NCBI RefSeq assembly: GCF_000276665.1
Contig: NW_004955417.1
Coordinates: forward strand, 20,960,263 to 21,024,262
Source: Chinchilla lanigera
Taxonomy: Eukaryota; Chordata; Mammalia; Rodentia; Chinchillidae
Reading direction: 5' to 3'
DNA: 64,000 bases
The first letter of the stretch is position 1, and every line of letters starts with the position of its first letter. This document shows, in pieces, positions 37,331-48,629 of this stretch. The translations under genes were made by a program, and so were the position numbers. The notes below the pieces were generated by a model. That model did no database searches. It was not told the DNA's origin and saw only the letters and a list, made by a program, of their open reading frames with translations.

Positions 37331-37472
37331 TAGTGACTGGTTAGATACAGAAGAAAGTAAATTTAGCACAACAGGAGTTTGAGAACAAACAGTTAATATG
37401 TGAGCTTGTTCATGAAATTTGCAATTTTTTTATCAATTTCAATATTAAATTATGTTTTGTTTCAGGGACTTC

Positions 37473-37510
37473 TTTTGTTTTGTTTTGTTTTGTTTTGTTT
37501 TGTTTCGTTT
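37473..37510. repeat. (GTTTT)n microsatellite
   Basis: About seven gtttt units forming the tail side of the ID-type SINE that follows. They read as an expanded poly(A)-type tail on the minus strand. Confidence 0.9.
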
Positions 37511-37572
37511 TTGTGGCACAAGGGATTGCACTCAGGGCCTTGTGCATGCTAGGCAAGCACTCTACTACTGAG
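37507..37572 (-). mobile_element. ID-type SINE (older form)
   Basis: 'tggcacaagggattgcactc', 'agggccttgtgcatgctagg' and 'caagcactctactactgag' are the reverse complement of the widespread rodent ID consensus (gcctagcatgc form), distinct from the gcctggcaagc form elsewhere in the window. Confidence 0.8.
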
Positions 37573-37613
37573 GTAAAATAGACCATTATTTACACACATA
37601 AGAAGTTATAAAT

Positions 37614-37703
37614 AGGGGCCAAGGGTATAGCTCAGTGGCTCAAGTGCCTGCCTAGCAAGCACAAGGTCCTGAGTTAGATTCCCAGTACCAAAATAAAAAA
37701 CAA
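37614..37703 (+). mobile_element. ID-like SINE
   Basis: 'aggggccaagggtatagctc', 'agtggctcaagtgcctgcct', 'agcaagcacaaggtcctgag' and an A-rich tail. The target duplication aagttataaat is at 37603-37613 and 37704-37714. Confidence 0.93.
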
Positions 37704-37849
37704 AAGTTATAAATGTTACCACTTGATTTTACTATTTTAATCTGTTCATATAGCTATTTTAAAATCCTCTTTGGTTAAATTGTTCTAAAAGATAAAAAGA
37801 AATAAACAGCAGCCAGATAATGCAAAGTTCCAAGTGTTCATAATATTTA

Positions 37850-39325
37850 TCTTTTATTTTGAAGATAAAACATATTAACAAACACATATACATTTAGAAA
37901 ATTGCTCAAAGACAATACAAACAATACAGAATTTCAGACAAGATGATAGGAAATTAGCAATGATTATTATATTACATGTAGATATCTCCAAGTTGTTACT
38001 CAGATAAACAAATATGGACATGTAAGATTGATCAAACATTTAAACATTAACTGCTCCTTTCATTAGAGCAATCAAAGTCAGTAGTACAACTAGGTTAGCT
38101 ATCCTGTTTATACATATAGACATATTTTCCCTCCTCTTTTCCCTTTTCCCTCATCCCAGTTGTTCTTTCCTTTTGAGCAGTTTCCTTTCCTTTCACAATG
38201 TCTATTTTGCCTCCTAGATTTTATTCACTCTTTCAGATTCTTATACTAGTGAGACAATATGGTGTTTACACATGTGGGTCTGATTTATTTCACTTATGAG
38301 TCTGATCTGTGGTTGTGACCATTTACCTATAAAAACCTCCAGTTTATCTTTCTTTATAGCTGAGTAATATTCTATTATATAAAAATACCACAGCTTTTTT
38401 ATCCATTCCTCAGTGAATGGACATTTTAGTTGCTTCCATGATTTAGTTATTACAAATTGTACTGCTATAAACATGGGTGCACATATATTGCTGTGATATG
38501 ACATTTTCTGTGCTCTGCGAAAATACCCAGAAGGGCAATAGCTGGGTTGAATGGGACCTCTAGTCCTACTTTATTAAGAAATCTCTAAGCTGATTTCCAC
38601 AGTGGTTTCACCAGTCTCCACTCCCACCAGCAGCGGGGAAGGGTTCCTTTTTCCCCACAACCTCGCCAGCATTTGTTATTGGTTGATTTCTAGGTGATAG
38701 TCATTCTTGGATGGAATATCAATGTTGTTTTAATTTGCATTTCACGAATGACTAATGATATTGAACATGTTCTCATGCATTTATTTTCCATCTGTATTTC
38801 TTTTCTGAGAAGTGTGAGTTCATCTCAGACACCCATTTTTGTACTGGGTCTTTGAATTTTGGAGGGCTGATGTTTTTTAATTCTTTATATGTTCTAGATA
38901 GAAGTCCTTTGTCTGAGGGAAAGTTGGCTAATTTTTTTTCCCAATTTATGAGTTTTCTTTTTACTGTGTTTGTGATTTCTTAAGATGTGCAAAAAACATT
39001 TCAGTAAGATGAGATCCCAGTTGTTGATTCTTTGAAATATTTCCTGTGCAGTTTGGTTTTTGTTCATAAACTCTCTGCCTATCCCTTTGTCTTCAAGATT
39101 TTTTACCTGCTTTCTCTCCCAGTAGATTTAGTGTTTCTGTTTTAATATTTAGATCTGTAAGCCATTTTGACTTGAGTTTGGTGTATGGTGACAGACATGG
39201 GTCTAGTTTCAGTCCGGCATGTGGTGGGCCAGTTTTTCCACCACCATTTATTAAAGAGGCTATCATTCATCCAATGTACTTGTTTGGCTCCTTTGTCAAA
39301 GGTAAGGTTGATGAGTGTGTTTGCC
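37850..39325 (-). mobile_element. LINE-1, 5'-truncated, 1.48 kb
   Basis: On the minus strand this is the end of L1 ORF2 plus the 3' UTR. Landmarks on the plus strand are 'gaatggacattttagttgc', 'atgggtgcacatatattgc', 'gaaatctctaagctgatttc', 'aacctcgccagcatttgtt', 'atttcacgaatgactaat', 'gaagtcctttgtctgag' and 'ccaccaccatttattaaaga'. A perfect 11-bp target duplication, cataatattta, lies at 37839-37849 and 39326-39336, which fixes both ends. Several frameshifts and stops make the ORF2 remnant dead (for example, the open stretch at 38241-38504 is short). Confidence 0.92.
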
Positions 39326-39336
39326 CATAATATTTA

Positions 39337-41674
39337 AAAACAAATTTTTGCATACCTATTGAAATAAAGCACACAAATTTACAGTAAGCAGTAAAACTGT
39401 AAAATAGATCTTGTTCTAGTACATATGATGTTACAAATCTTACTATCATTACACTCTTTGAAATATTATATCTAAATCTTACATCATCACTCAGAACTTT
39501 AAAACATTAGTCAAATGATATGAATATTTTGAAGTCGTTTTGAAGATAACATTAATTGTGACAATATGGGTTATATTTGTTGCACCTTTTACATTGAAAG
39601 TTTGACATTTTCAGAAACGCAAAAGTTACAGAACCTTATAATATTCTTTTACTAAATTTAGCCATTCATTACAGTAGCCCATAGTTCATGCTGAAGATGA
39701 TGATACAGCAGAAAAAATAAAAGTAAGTCAATCCATAATTGGTTTTCATTTCTGTCATTTCTTGCTAAGCAAGCCAAAAGAGTGGTGCTGATACATTGCA
39801 TAAGTCAATAAATGAATTTAAAACAATGGAGCTCTTTGCCAATGGAATTTCCCCTGCAAGCACTTGCAAATACAAAATACATAAGCCCGTCCAAAATAAG
39901 AAAATCACATTCTATAATTTGGATCATTTTGCATATGATAAATGCTCTTATATTGGTATTGAAAATTGGTATTATCTACTATAAAAATGAAAGATAAAAT
40001 TCATTCACGTGATATGAAATTGTGTACTTTTCTTTACATAGAAATACATTAAATAACCAACAAAATCAGTATGGTAATCAAGACAACCTATGGAAGAGAA
40101 ATATTTCATATTTTTCCAAGTAGTAGCACTTTCATCCAACTTTTCAAACAAGATGCTTCACATTTTCATTTGATATTGGATCCCACAAATTTTACAGTTG
40201 GCCCTGCTATAGACAAATGGGGTTCTTTGCAGATATATGATACAAATAATAAGAAAGGCACTTTGGGTATCAGATTCATGTAAGAGGCATCCAGTGGTAA
40301 TCCCATGTGAGATGCAGGGGAAATGTCCTTTCTAAACCTGTGCATAAATGTACTCTTCTATTTCCTATCCATGAAAATTGTCACCATCCGTCATTTTGTT
40401 ATTTATCTCCTGAGGTTAGGCATTTCAGCCAGAACTGTTTTTGGCTACAAGTGAAATAATAGCTTAAGAAGTCAACAAGTATTTGAAAAATGTTTTAACG
40501 TGTCTGTGTTATGTAAATTCAAGCACTATTTTTGAATGCTAAAAAAAAATTTAGCTCTAGGAACTTGGCCTCTCCATACTTTTAGTTTCAAATATAGACA
40601 ATGAGGAAGCATTGTTTGGTACCTCTTGAAAATATTGTGCCAATTATTTTAATTAAGCTACCTTAGGTCATGTGTCCAGTGCTGAGTCATTCACTGTGGC
40701 CAGGATAATGAGGACAGACCGACTTATTGCTAGAGTGACTCTGTCATACTTTTGGAAGTGACAGAACCAATCGTAACCTATTAGATGTCAGTCACGGGAC
40801 ACGTAATCTCCAAAAAAAGAAAAACAACAAAAAACATAAATTGTTCAAGTTTTTACCTGATGCTCCTCGAGTCTATTCCTGTATTTCTATATATTTTTTT
40901 CTGTATTTCAAGGGCTAAAATCATGAAAAGTATGTTCAGCTGGTTTTTGGTGGAGCCTGATTATTGATTCACATTAGTGGGGAGTTGGCAGGCAGGAGAT
41001 TTAATTCAAACATTGCTTTTTACCTCTTTCCCGCCTAAAGAATCTTGGACAAAAATAGCCTAATATCCAGAGGCCAACAGTGATTATTTCAAAGAAAAAA
41101 TATAGTCTCCAAATGTCAGCGTTTCAAGAAGGTATTAAATAGTAATAGCAGTATCTAATAGTATAATATAAGCAACAGGTATAATTACATACTATTACAT
41201 CACCTCCCCACAATTTAATAATTTTTCTCTAAATTTAATAATAACTTCCTATAGTTTCTAACATTTGAGCTAGTGTGTCTTTCTGTTCTTTGCTCCTCAA
41301 TCTTCAAAGGCTCTTCCTAGCTCTTCCTTTTTCTGAAAGGGATGGTATGCTTTCTGGCTTTATTCCATGCTGGTGCAGAGGGTGTTGCTACTTATCACTC
41401 TAATGAATGGCTGCATTATAAGAAGGCAAGAGCTCCATTTCTTTGTTTTAAAAAAGAATTGACGTTGAATGCAAAACATTGTACTGCTCAGATTTTACAA
41501 ATAAAAGCATTTGGAGTTCCAATTTCAAAATTTACTTATTATCATCATTTTTAAAGGCATGATATACAGATCTAACCCTATTATCTTATTAGATTATTTT
41601 CTCAGTTCTCTATTACAATGGGCAATTTTCAAGGTGTAGATTTTTGTTAAGATATTCTGCCACATGGTAATGTT
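39337..41674. other. Non-coding sequence
   Basis: Unique AT-rich DNA. Overlapping short frames at 39796-39997 and 40071-40283 are not recognised as any protein. Confidence 0.4.
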
Positions 41675-41850
41675 TCTTTTTTTTTTTTTTTCTTTTTTGA
41701 CTTTTTTTCCTTTGGAGACAGGGTCTTGCTATGCAATTCAAGTTGGTCTTGAGCTCACTTTGTAGCCCAGGCTGGTCTTGAACTTGCAACAATCCTCCTG
41801 CCTCAGCCTCCTGAACTCTGGGATTACAGGCATCCACCACTATACCTGGC
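41675..41850 (-). mobile_element. B1 SINE with internal duplication
   Basis: A poly(T) tract precedes 'ggagacagggtcttgctatg', then 'ttggtcttgagctcactttg' and 'caggctggtcttgaacttgc' (a repeated block, matching the 29-bp internal duplication typical of rodent B1), then 'cctcagcctcctgaactctg' and 'ggattacaggcatccaccac'. This is the best-preserved B1 in the window. Confidence 0.92.
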
Positions 41851-41854
41851 TTTT

Positions 41855-42166
41855 TTTCTATTGCTGGAGAGAAAGGGAGGGATACAGGTATATAAACAGT
41901 GAAGAACACTTGTGCTAGTTTTTCTTTTGTGTGTTCAAAACAGAAATATCACCTCATTAATTAACTCATTTCATCTTTTGGGACTATAGTAAAGACGATG
42001 CTCTTATATCATTCTTCTCCTAATTGAGTTTTAATTGTCCAAGACATAAAATAAAATCAAGAGGCATAAAAAAACAAGCACCTATAGAAATGAAATCCAA
42101 AAGCATTTCTTAATTTTCATTATTTTCTTTATGTAATTTTTCTATGTGGCACCAAGATTCTCATAT
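41855..42166. other. Non-coding sequence
   Basis: No feature recognised. Confidence 0.4.
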
Positions 42167-42174
42167 GGCTTATG

Positions 42175-42254
42175 CAGCGATGGTGAACCTCTTAGAGCTC
42201 TCAGTGATACAAACAGCCCACTGTAGCATGTGTGCCACAGGTTTACTACCATTG
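42175..42254. mobile_element. hAT-type MITE (copy B, about 80 bp)
   Basis: It opens cagcgatggtgaacctctta and closes 'gtttactaccattg', imperfect inverted repeats of the same family as 5778-5960. Flanking ggcttatg and ggtttata match at six of eight positions, both differences being transitions. The short interior ('gctctcagtgatacaaacag', 'gcatgtgtgccacagg') is shared with copy C at 60348, so B and C form a deleted subfamily. Confidence 0.7.
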
Positions 42255-42262
42255 GTTTATAC

Positions 42263-44083
42263 CTAACAATATTCATGTATTTCTTCAGGATACATTGATC
42301 AAATAACAATTTCTAATGAAAAGCCGCTGCATTCCAAGTAGTGTGGCATGGGATAACATTTTCTCTTCTTTGAATTTATATTTTGGTACAGAAAAAATAA
42401 AGTCAGGTAAGGATAAAATTACAAATTTGGCACAAGGAAATGGAAAGTAACTATTTCTAGTAGGTGAGTATATTATATTAAAGATTTGAATATTTAAAAC
42501 TTCAATATGTAACAGTGAAATGGAGGAACAGAAACAGCTAAATGATACAGAAGAGATGAATAGAAATGCTATTGTCATGGATACTAAAATAAAATAGTGT
42601 GTCATAAAGTAGACCGTGTACAGTTCTTTCAAATTATGCATAAATTGCTTTTAAGATGAGGAACACATACTAACCATCCAGTTCAGCAACGTGAGCATCA
42701 TCATTTACTTTGCACTCCTTTTGGATGATGCAACTCAAATTGGAGAGAATTAAAGATAAATGGTTGATAACAAAATAAAAGAAATGCTTATAGACAACAC
42801 CGCCAAGAATCATCTTTTATCCAGGAAGCAGAGAGATAAGGCAACAGCTTCTGTAAGTATCAGGGATCAAGAAAATGCACTTTTTAAAAAGATGGACTAC
42901 ATCATCATTTGTTTAAACATCAACTGGGATGATCTGGGAATGTGGTGACAGATCTGGGAATGTGGTGACATTGAAACTCACCTCACTGCTGTTATAAGAA
43001 CTATTATCAGATTTGTAAGAAGAGGAAAACAAAGAGAGGGATACAGATTGTTTTATAGTTCTAGAACTTGTAGCATGAAACAGTTATTTGTTTAATGAGT
43101 TCCACTTTATCAAAAAACCATAAAGCACATGATTAAGTTTATTCTGGTTTGAGTACTTGGCAGACTAATATATTGGACAACAGGAGAGGGAGCTGAGGTT
43201 TTCTGAGAGCCACTGATTACAATGACAGATTACAAGGATTAATACAGAAGAAAATCCTTTTATTGACAGTGGAGGATTGGAGGAGATGACAAATCAGATG
43301 GATTCTTAATGTAAAAATAGAATAGAATCTGTACAGGTAAACTTTAATTGGGGGTAATGTGATGAGAATAACTGAGATCCATAAAAGGTTTTGTAATGAG
43401 CGGAAAAGGATTAGGGACTACGTGAAGGAAAGGTGTGGAAAAGAGAAAGTGGTCATGAGATCTGGGATCAGGGAATTCATCCTATCAAACAGCTCAGGAC
43501 CAACTGGAAAGTTCCTTGATCATTTTCTGTGGTTTGTCACATGTGGTAAAACCTGTGTCACTCATGCACAGTAGGACCACATTTAAAGAGTGATGTTTAA
43601 AATTAACTTCCCAAATGCAATGCAAATGTATAGAAATTTGAGAACTTTTAATCATTCTTAATCAATTTTAAAAGGTTGAAAGAAAAGAACACTTGTAGCT
43701 GTGTATGACATGTTCAGTAATTTAACATTATTAATCAGTAAAGTACATAATTTGCAGTGCATATTTTTTAAAAATTGAATCTTTGATCACATAGCATATT
43801 ATATCAACCATGTTGACATTTTGACTTTAATTTTATAAAATTTTACTTTAGCTTTTCACAAAAGTTATTTCCAGAATGAAGACTTCATAAAACTTGAATC
43901 AAATTCTTGCATTTGTTTCATTTGAAAACAATTGAAATGTATCAAATTTAAATATATGTGTATATATATACATATATATATGTATATATGTATATATATA
44001 TTGATTTCAGCTGAGGATGATTTGGCCCACCAGATGGCATTTGAGAATTTCAGACACATTTGACTGCCATAATTTGAAGGATT
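42263..44083. other. Non-coding sequence with small repeats
   Basis: A 20-bp unit, gatctgggaatgtggtgaca, occurs twice in tandem at about 42931-42970. An alternating at/gt run lies at 43952-44000. No gene is recognised. Confidence 0.4.
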
Positions 44084-44096
44084 TAAACTAGTATAT

Positions 44097-44140
44097 CGGA
44101 CTGCCGGTTAGCTCCGTTGGTTAGAGCGTGGTGCTAATAA
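44097..44140 (+). pseudogene. Retroposed tailless 5' half of tRNA-Ile(AAT)
   Basis: From 44103 the sequence matches the 5' half of mammalian tRNA-Ile with anticodon AAT: the acceptor-side gccggtta, D-arm gctccgttggttagagc and anticodon stem gtggtgc, ending in the anticodon loop ctaataa. A14 is changed to c. Nothing of the 3' half is present, and there is no A tail. A perfect 13-bp direct repeat, taaactagtatat, flanks it (44084-44096 and 44138-44150), sharing 'taa' with the loop. Five extra bases (cggac) precede the tRNA part. It cannot be a functional tRNA. It looks like an L1-style insertion of a tRNA half or of a truncated cDNA. Confidence 0.88.
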
Positions 44141-44304
44141 ACTAGTATATAGAGTACAAAAAGAATGGCTAGATTTTCAACAGTGGCTAGAAAAATTATC
44201 TGGTGGAACATGATTTAGGCTTCAAAAAGAATGAAATCCAGTCATTGGCAGTAGCATGGGTCAATTTGGAATGCAACATATTCAGGTACAGAAAGATGAG
44301 CAAA

Positions 44305-44653
44305 TGTCTTGGTTACTTTTCTCTCATTGCTGGGACAAAATACCTGACACCCAAAATTAAGGAAGGAAAGGTTTATTTCACATACAGTTTGTGGAGGTTT
44401 TAGTCCATACATGGCAGGTTACAGGCAGAGTGGCACATAGCAGAGGGCTACAGCTCATGACGGCAGAACACAGCAAAACAACAATCACTAAAAGGGAGGA
44501 ATGGCCACAAGCAGCCTCTTCCTCTCCCTTACATATGCAAACTATCCACCCCAGGGTGGGTGTAGCTCTCACAGCCATAATCAATCAAACTCTAAAAGCC
44601 TGCCCCATGGCCGCATGACACTTTGGAGGGACATACAGACACAAACCATAACA
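44305..44653 (-). mobile_element. Solo LTR, MaLR-like (copy 3)
   Basis: On the minus strand it runs from TGTTATGGTTTGTGTC to AACCAAGACA. The target duplication is gcaaa (44300-44304) and gcaac (44654-44658). It is the shortest of the five copies, at 349 bp. Frames on both strands across it are incidental. Confidence 0.88.
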
Positions 44654-44658
44654 GCAAC

Positions 44659-46023
44659 ACATTATCTCATTCAGTGTGGATTCTACAATTGTCTCCAGTG
44701 GAAGACAAGGTTTGAATTTTCTTGCTTTCCTTTCTCTCTCCTTTGCCTACCCTCACCAGCCTCTGGTATCTGCCGTTTTACTGTCATAGAATCTTGTCTT
44801 ACCTCAGAGACTATAGGAGCACTGGAACAGAAGGTTCTGGACCTGAAATAAAAGATCATGCAGAGAAATGCATGAATAAAACTGTTCCATGAAAGGAAGA
44901 TTATGAGCTTCTAAAGAGCAGAAACTAGGTTTTATGTTTCTTGTCACTTTTAGTGCTCATATAGAGTTGGAAATTTTATATGCTTGATTTTATTAAACTG
45001 TATTCCTAGTTTGTCTTTCTGTACTAGATCCCTTTGTAGTCATCAAGTTGTCATTAGTAAGCACGACCATAATCTTTTATTAATCAATAAACCACACATT
45101 TTGTATTACACATCGACCTCAATCAAATTAATGGTCAAATAATATCCTCCAGATCATAAAACTTAGCTACACACAGTTCTGTCTATTATGATACTATTTA
45201 TATACCAGATTAAGCCAGCATTTTACAGGAGTTGACTATATTCTCCTTGGAGTGAGAATATTCATTCTTGGTTCATGAAAGTTTATTGCTTTATCTGGAG
45301 TAAAACCAAAGTTCTTGCTGAGTAACTGAGAGTTTCTCCAGCACAGGGAAAGGCAGGGATTCTTCTTATACTCAGATGACTGATAGGTAATACCTGCAGT
45401 GATGCTGGGACAGGACATATTAGGCACTGTATTAGTGTAACATCTGTTTCAGCTTGTATTCAGGGATTTAAGAGAAAAATAAGAACAAATTACAGAGAAA
45501 TTACAACAGACATGTTTACTATAAAATGCAAAGACAGAACTTTCTTCTTGCATTTTTATGGTCGAATTGGGCACCTTCTATCTCTTCTACAGGGGAAGAC
45601 ATGTTTATTCTAAGAGACAGAACTTTCTTCTTGCATTTTGTGCTACAGTTGGGCACTTTCTATCTCTTCATGCTACAGGAAAATTGCAAACAAATATGAA
45701 AAGATGTTCTTTGTTTTTCTGAAGGTGGCTAAACAATGTGGGCACATTGTGTTCAAATTTGCTAGTTCATTTTCCTGTTATTTATTAATGTGTTTTAGAA
45801 AGGTGTTATTTATTTTAATGGCCAAAGAACAAAATAATAAAAACTTTGGGTGGTGGGCAACAGGGTACAGTATGTAAATATTTAGACTTATTAACAAGAC
45901 CAAAGAGGATAACTGAAATATGTACCTTGTAGATTTGTATCTTTGTAAACACATGCTAAGTAGTTGCTATTGTAAATTATTGAGAGAAATAAAATACACA
46001 AAACAAGAATCCCTATATCTCTA
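44659..46023. other. Non-coding sequence with a local tandem duplication
   Basis: No gene. A diverged two-unit tandem duplication lies at 45509-45680. Confidence 0.4.
45509..45680. repeat. Diverged 89-bp tandem duplication
   Basis: Both units contain gacatgttta, 'gacagaactttcttcttgca', 'ttgggca(c/t)' and 'ttctatctcttc'. Unit starts are at 45509 and 45598. Small indels separate the copies. Confidence 0.8.
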
Positions 46024-46040
46024 GAAATTAGTAGGATGAG

Positions 46041-46139
46041 GGGACTGGGGTTTAGCTCACGGGCATAGCACCTGCCTGGCAAGTTCGAGGTCATGTGTTC
46101 GATTCCTGGTACCAGAAAAAAAACAAAAATGAAAGAAAA
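46041..46139 (+). mobile_element. ID-like SINE
   Basis: 'gggactggggtttagctcac', 'gcacctgcctggcaagttcg', B-box-like gtgttcgattcc, 'ctggtacc' and an A-rich tail. A perfect 17-bp target duplication, gaaattagtaggatgag, lies at 46024-46040 and 46140-46156. Confidence 0.95.
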
Positions 46140-46156
46140 GAAATTAGTAGGATGAG

Positions 46157-47929
46157 AAAACAAGTTATTCCAATGTACGATGTACTTAGTGCATTTTAAA
46201 TGAATGGCATACATATTCTCTCATGGGTTTCAAAGAAATAGTGGTTATTTGATTGTGTGTGAGCAAAGTAAGAGGACGACTAGAATTCATCCATGATTTT
46301 ACCTTATGAACACTACTATAATACATCCACAAATAGTATAGAGTAGTGTACACCACTTTCAAGATATTTGGCAGCTACAGCGTTTTTAAATCTCTCTCTC
46401 TCTCTCTCTCTCTTCTTTGCTACATATACTGTCCAATGCTCCCTTTGATTCATTCCTGAGAATGAGTTGCAGGGTATTCACTCATCAGGTTCCAGTTCTT
46501 GAACACATGACCAGTGCATGAAGGTAAGGAGATACTTTGATACTCTTCTATGATACTGCTACACAATTATTTCACACTAAAGAATTCATGAGAATTTTTA
46601 CTTACTTATGTCTGTATTTTAACCCTCAAGAGGAAGAAAACTAGTGGGGATTTATTAAATTCCATATCATTATATTACAAATAATATCTCTGATTGGAAT
46701 TCTATTCTGAAGGGTCATATTGAGAAGACAAAAAGTTTAGTTGTTTTCTAGGATTACTGCTCTAACTCAAGATCCTCTTCTATCACCCAAGTAACTGCAA
46801 AATTTAGTAAATGTGTCTACTACTTGTCTACTTATATATTTTAATTGTTTGCTTCAAAAATCATTGGATAGAGTAACAGATAATTTTAATATTTCAGATT
46901 TTACAGTGTGACACATTAATGGTTTTGGCTTTTGGAAACTTCCAGTAGGCAGAATCTGCCAGCTTGTCATACTTGAGGAATCCTTACCTTAAAGCATTGG
47001 TGGAGAAAGAATTTCAAGGAAAATTGATGGACCTAAGACAGTACACATTTAAAAACATATTATGAAATAGAACAAATATTTAATATAGGTAATACTGAAG
47101 TAGTTGAAGTTATACTTAATGACTTTTCCCCCCTAACACTCTACATCCTGTCTTTTGCTTTCAGATTTAAAGGGGTATTTTAATATTTTCGTCTGGTCCA
47201 GGTCGGCTTTCCTTAAATGCACTAACATAAAAACAAGCTCTTTTAAAAATTTAATTTTACTGATAGATTTCAGATATACCTAACGATCACATCCATCATA
47301 GGGAATTTGTACCTGTACATAATATATATTGATTCTTCTTTCTCCCAACCCCTTTCCCTCCCTTCATCCTCTCTTCCTCTCCATACTTACAAAGGCTTTG
47401 AAAAACTAGCTTTGCTACTGAAAGATTTGGAATTTCTTATGGATAGATACAATCAATAATGACGCAAAGATTGTTGCATAGGTTCAATTATTCTATGTTG
47501 ATGTGTATTGAAAGTTGCATCATAATATCAGACATGTTGAGTGTAAAAATAAATATGTGTGTTAACATGGGCAAAACCACAAAACAAAGTTTTATAGTTG
47601 GCTTATATGTCTGAAGACACAAATATATTTTTTCCTTTTATTTTTCTATGTAACTTCCAATTTTCATCATAAACCCAGGAGAGGTGCTGATTAGATATGC
47701 ATTGAATCTACAGAAACTCGAAATCACTACAATGTAGTTTTCTTATCTGTAAGCATGGTTTACCTCTACTTTTATAAAGTTTTATATTTTGATTGTTTTT
47801 TGCTACATTGAATGTTGTCATCTGAACATTTTCTCTCAGTTTTGCTAGTGTAAAAGTTTTCCTAGTAAACTTATTTTTCCTATTGATCCCACAATCAATT
47901 AATATGAACAATTCTCTTGTTAACCTAAA
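46157..47929. other. Non-coding sequence
   Basis: A (TC)n run lies at 46391-46412. At about 47250-47400 a 'tacataatatatattgattc...cccaaccccttt' stretch resembles an old L1 tail. The rest is unassigned. Confidence 0.4.
46391..46412. repeat. (TC)n microsatellite
   Basis: Uninterrupted tc units. Confidence 0.95.
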
Positions 47930-47938
47930 TTATCCCCT

Positions 47939-48120
47939 TTAATGGATGTCTGCATACAGTGCAAATTCCACACACAAATATTGCTTACTCTGATAGCAGT
48001 TATGTTTTGTTTTCCTGTCCTTTCTTGCAGGGCACAGTTGACATGTTTTTGGTTTTCCTGCTGCTGTAGTATGTTTCTGGTGTGATACACCTGCCTCTTC
48101 ATCTGTCAGCTCACCAGTGG
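47939..48120 (-). pseudogene. Possible piggyBac-type transposase C-terminal zinc ribbon (decayed)
   Basis: One minus-strand frame stays open for about 60 codons and ends at a stop (47939-47941). Its last 39 residues contain CQLCPARKDRK, then a third Cys 11 residues on, and YLCVEF near the end. The spacing CxxC-x11-C-xx-(S for C)-x4-C resembles the cysteine-rich tail of piggyBac/DDE_1-type transposases; the fourth Cys is replaced by Ser. No DDE catalytic domain is readable upstream, where frames shift and stop, a SINE is inserted and an assembly gap intervenes. At 48775-49041 another minus-strand stretch is rich in Asp/Glu (SESSDYSCVDDEV), as the N-termini of such transposases often are. A chance match is possible. 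Confidence 0.4.
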
Positions 48121-48267
48121 TCCATATCTTTTTGCAGTTCAGCTAGTGAGGTGCTATAATAAATACATTTTTTAAATATGGCTATTGATTTTACCACATG
48201 TTTTACTTGTATCTCAGCCTTTTCTTATTTCACAGTATCTTGTAGCATTTCATCTAGTATAATTTCT

Positions 48268-48357
48268 TTTTTTGGTTTTTCTCCGGTACCGGGAACCGAA
48301 CTCATGACCTTACACTTGCCAGGCAGATGCTTTGCCACTGAGCTAAATCCCCAGCCC
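48268..48357 (-). mobile_element. ID-like SINE, young CpG-rich form
   Basis: 'ggtttttctccggtaccggg', 'aaccgaactcatgacctt', 'cacttgccaggcagatgc' and 'gagctaaatccccagcccc'. The target duplication catctagtataatttct/catctagtataacttct (48251-48267, 48358-48374) differs at one base. Confidence 0.94.
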
Positions 48358-48627
48358 CATCTAGTATAACTTCTAACATTTAATGGTAGTGTTGCCATTC
48401 TGTCCAATATGTTTCATCCCTGCCAAAACCCTNNNNNNNNNNNNNNNNNNNNNNNNNNNNNNNNNNNNNNNNNNNNNNNNNNNNNNNNNNNNNNNNNNNN
48501 NNNNNNNNNNNNNNNNNNNNNNNNNNNNNNNNCTGAGCTAAATCCCCAGCCCCATCTAGTATAACTTCTAACATTTAATGGTAGTGTTGCCATTCTGTCC
48601 AATATGTTTCATCCCTGCCAAAACCCT
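48338..48627. other. Assembly gap (100 N) with 95-bp identical flanks
   Basis: Ns fill 48433-48532, exactly 100. The 95 bases before the gap (48338-48432) are identical to the 95 after it (48533-48627), both starting inside the same SINE end and running into the same unique sequence. This is best read as two contig ends that overlap but were not merged. Confidence 0.93.
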
Positions 48628-48629
48628 CA

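Noticed and set aside
37470..37510. CRISPR-like or satellite array
   Set aside because: It is a simple pentanucleotide run on a SINE tail, and no spaced repeats occur anywhere in the window.
41613..41909. 98-codon minus frame
   Set aside because: It is a translated B1 SINE.
44097..44140. Functional tRNA-Ile gene
   Set aside because: The whole 3' half, including the T arm and the acceptor 3' strand, is absent.
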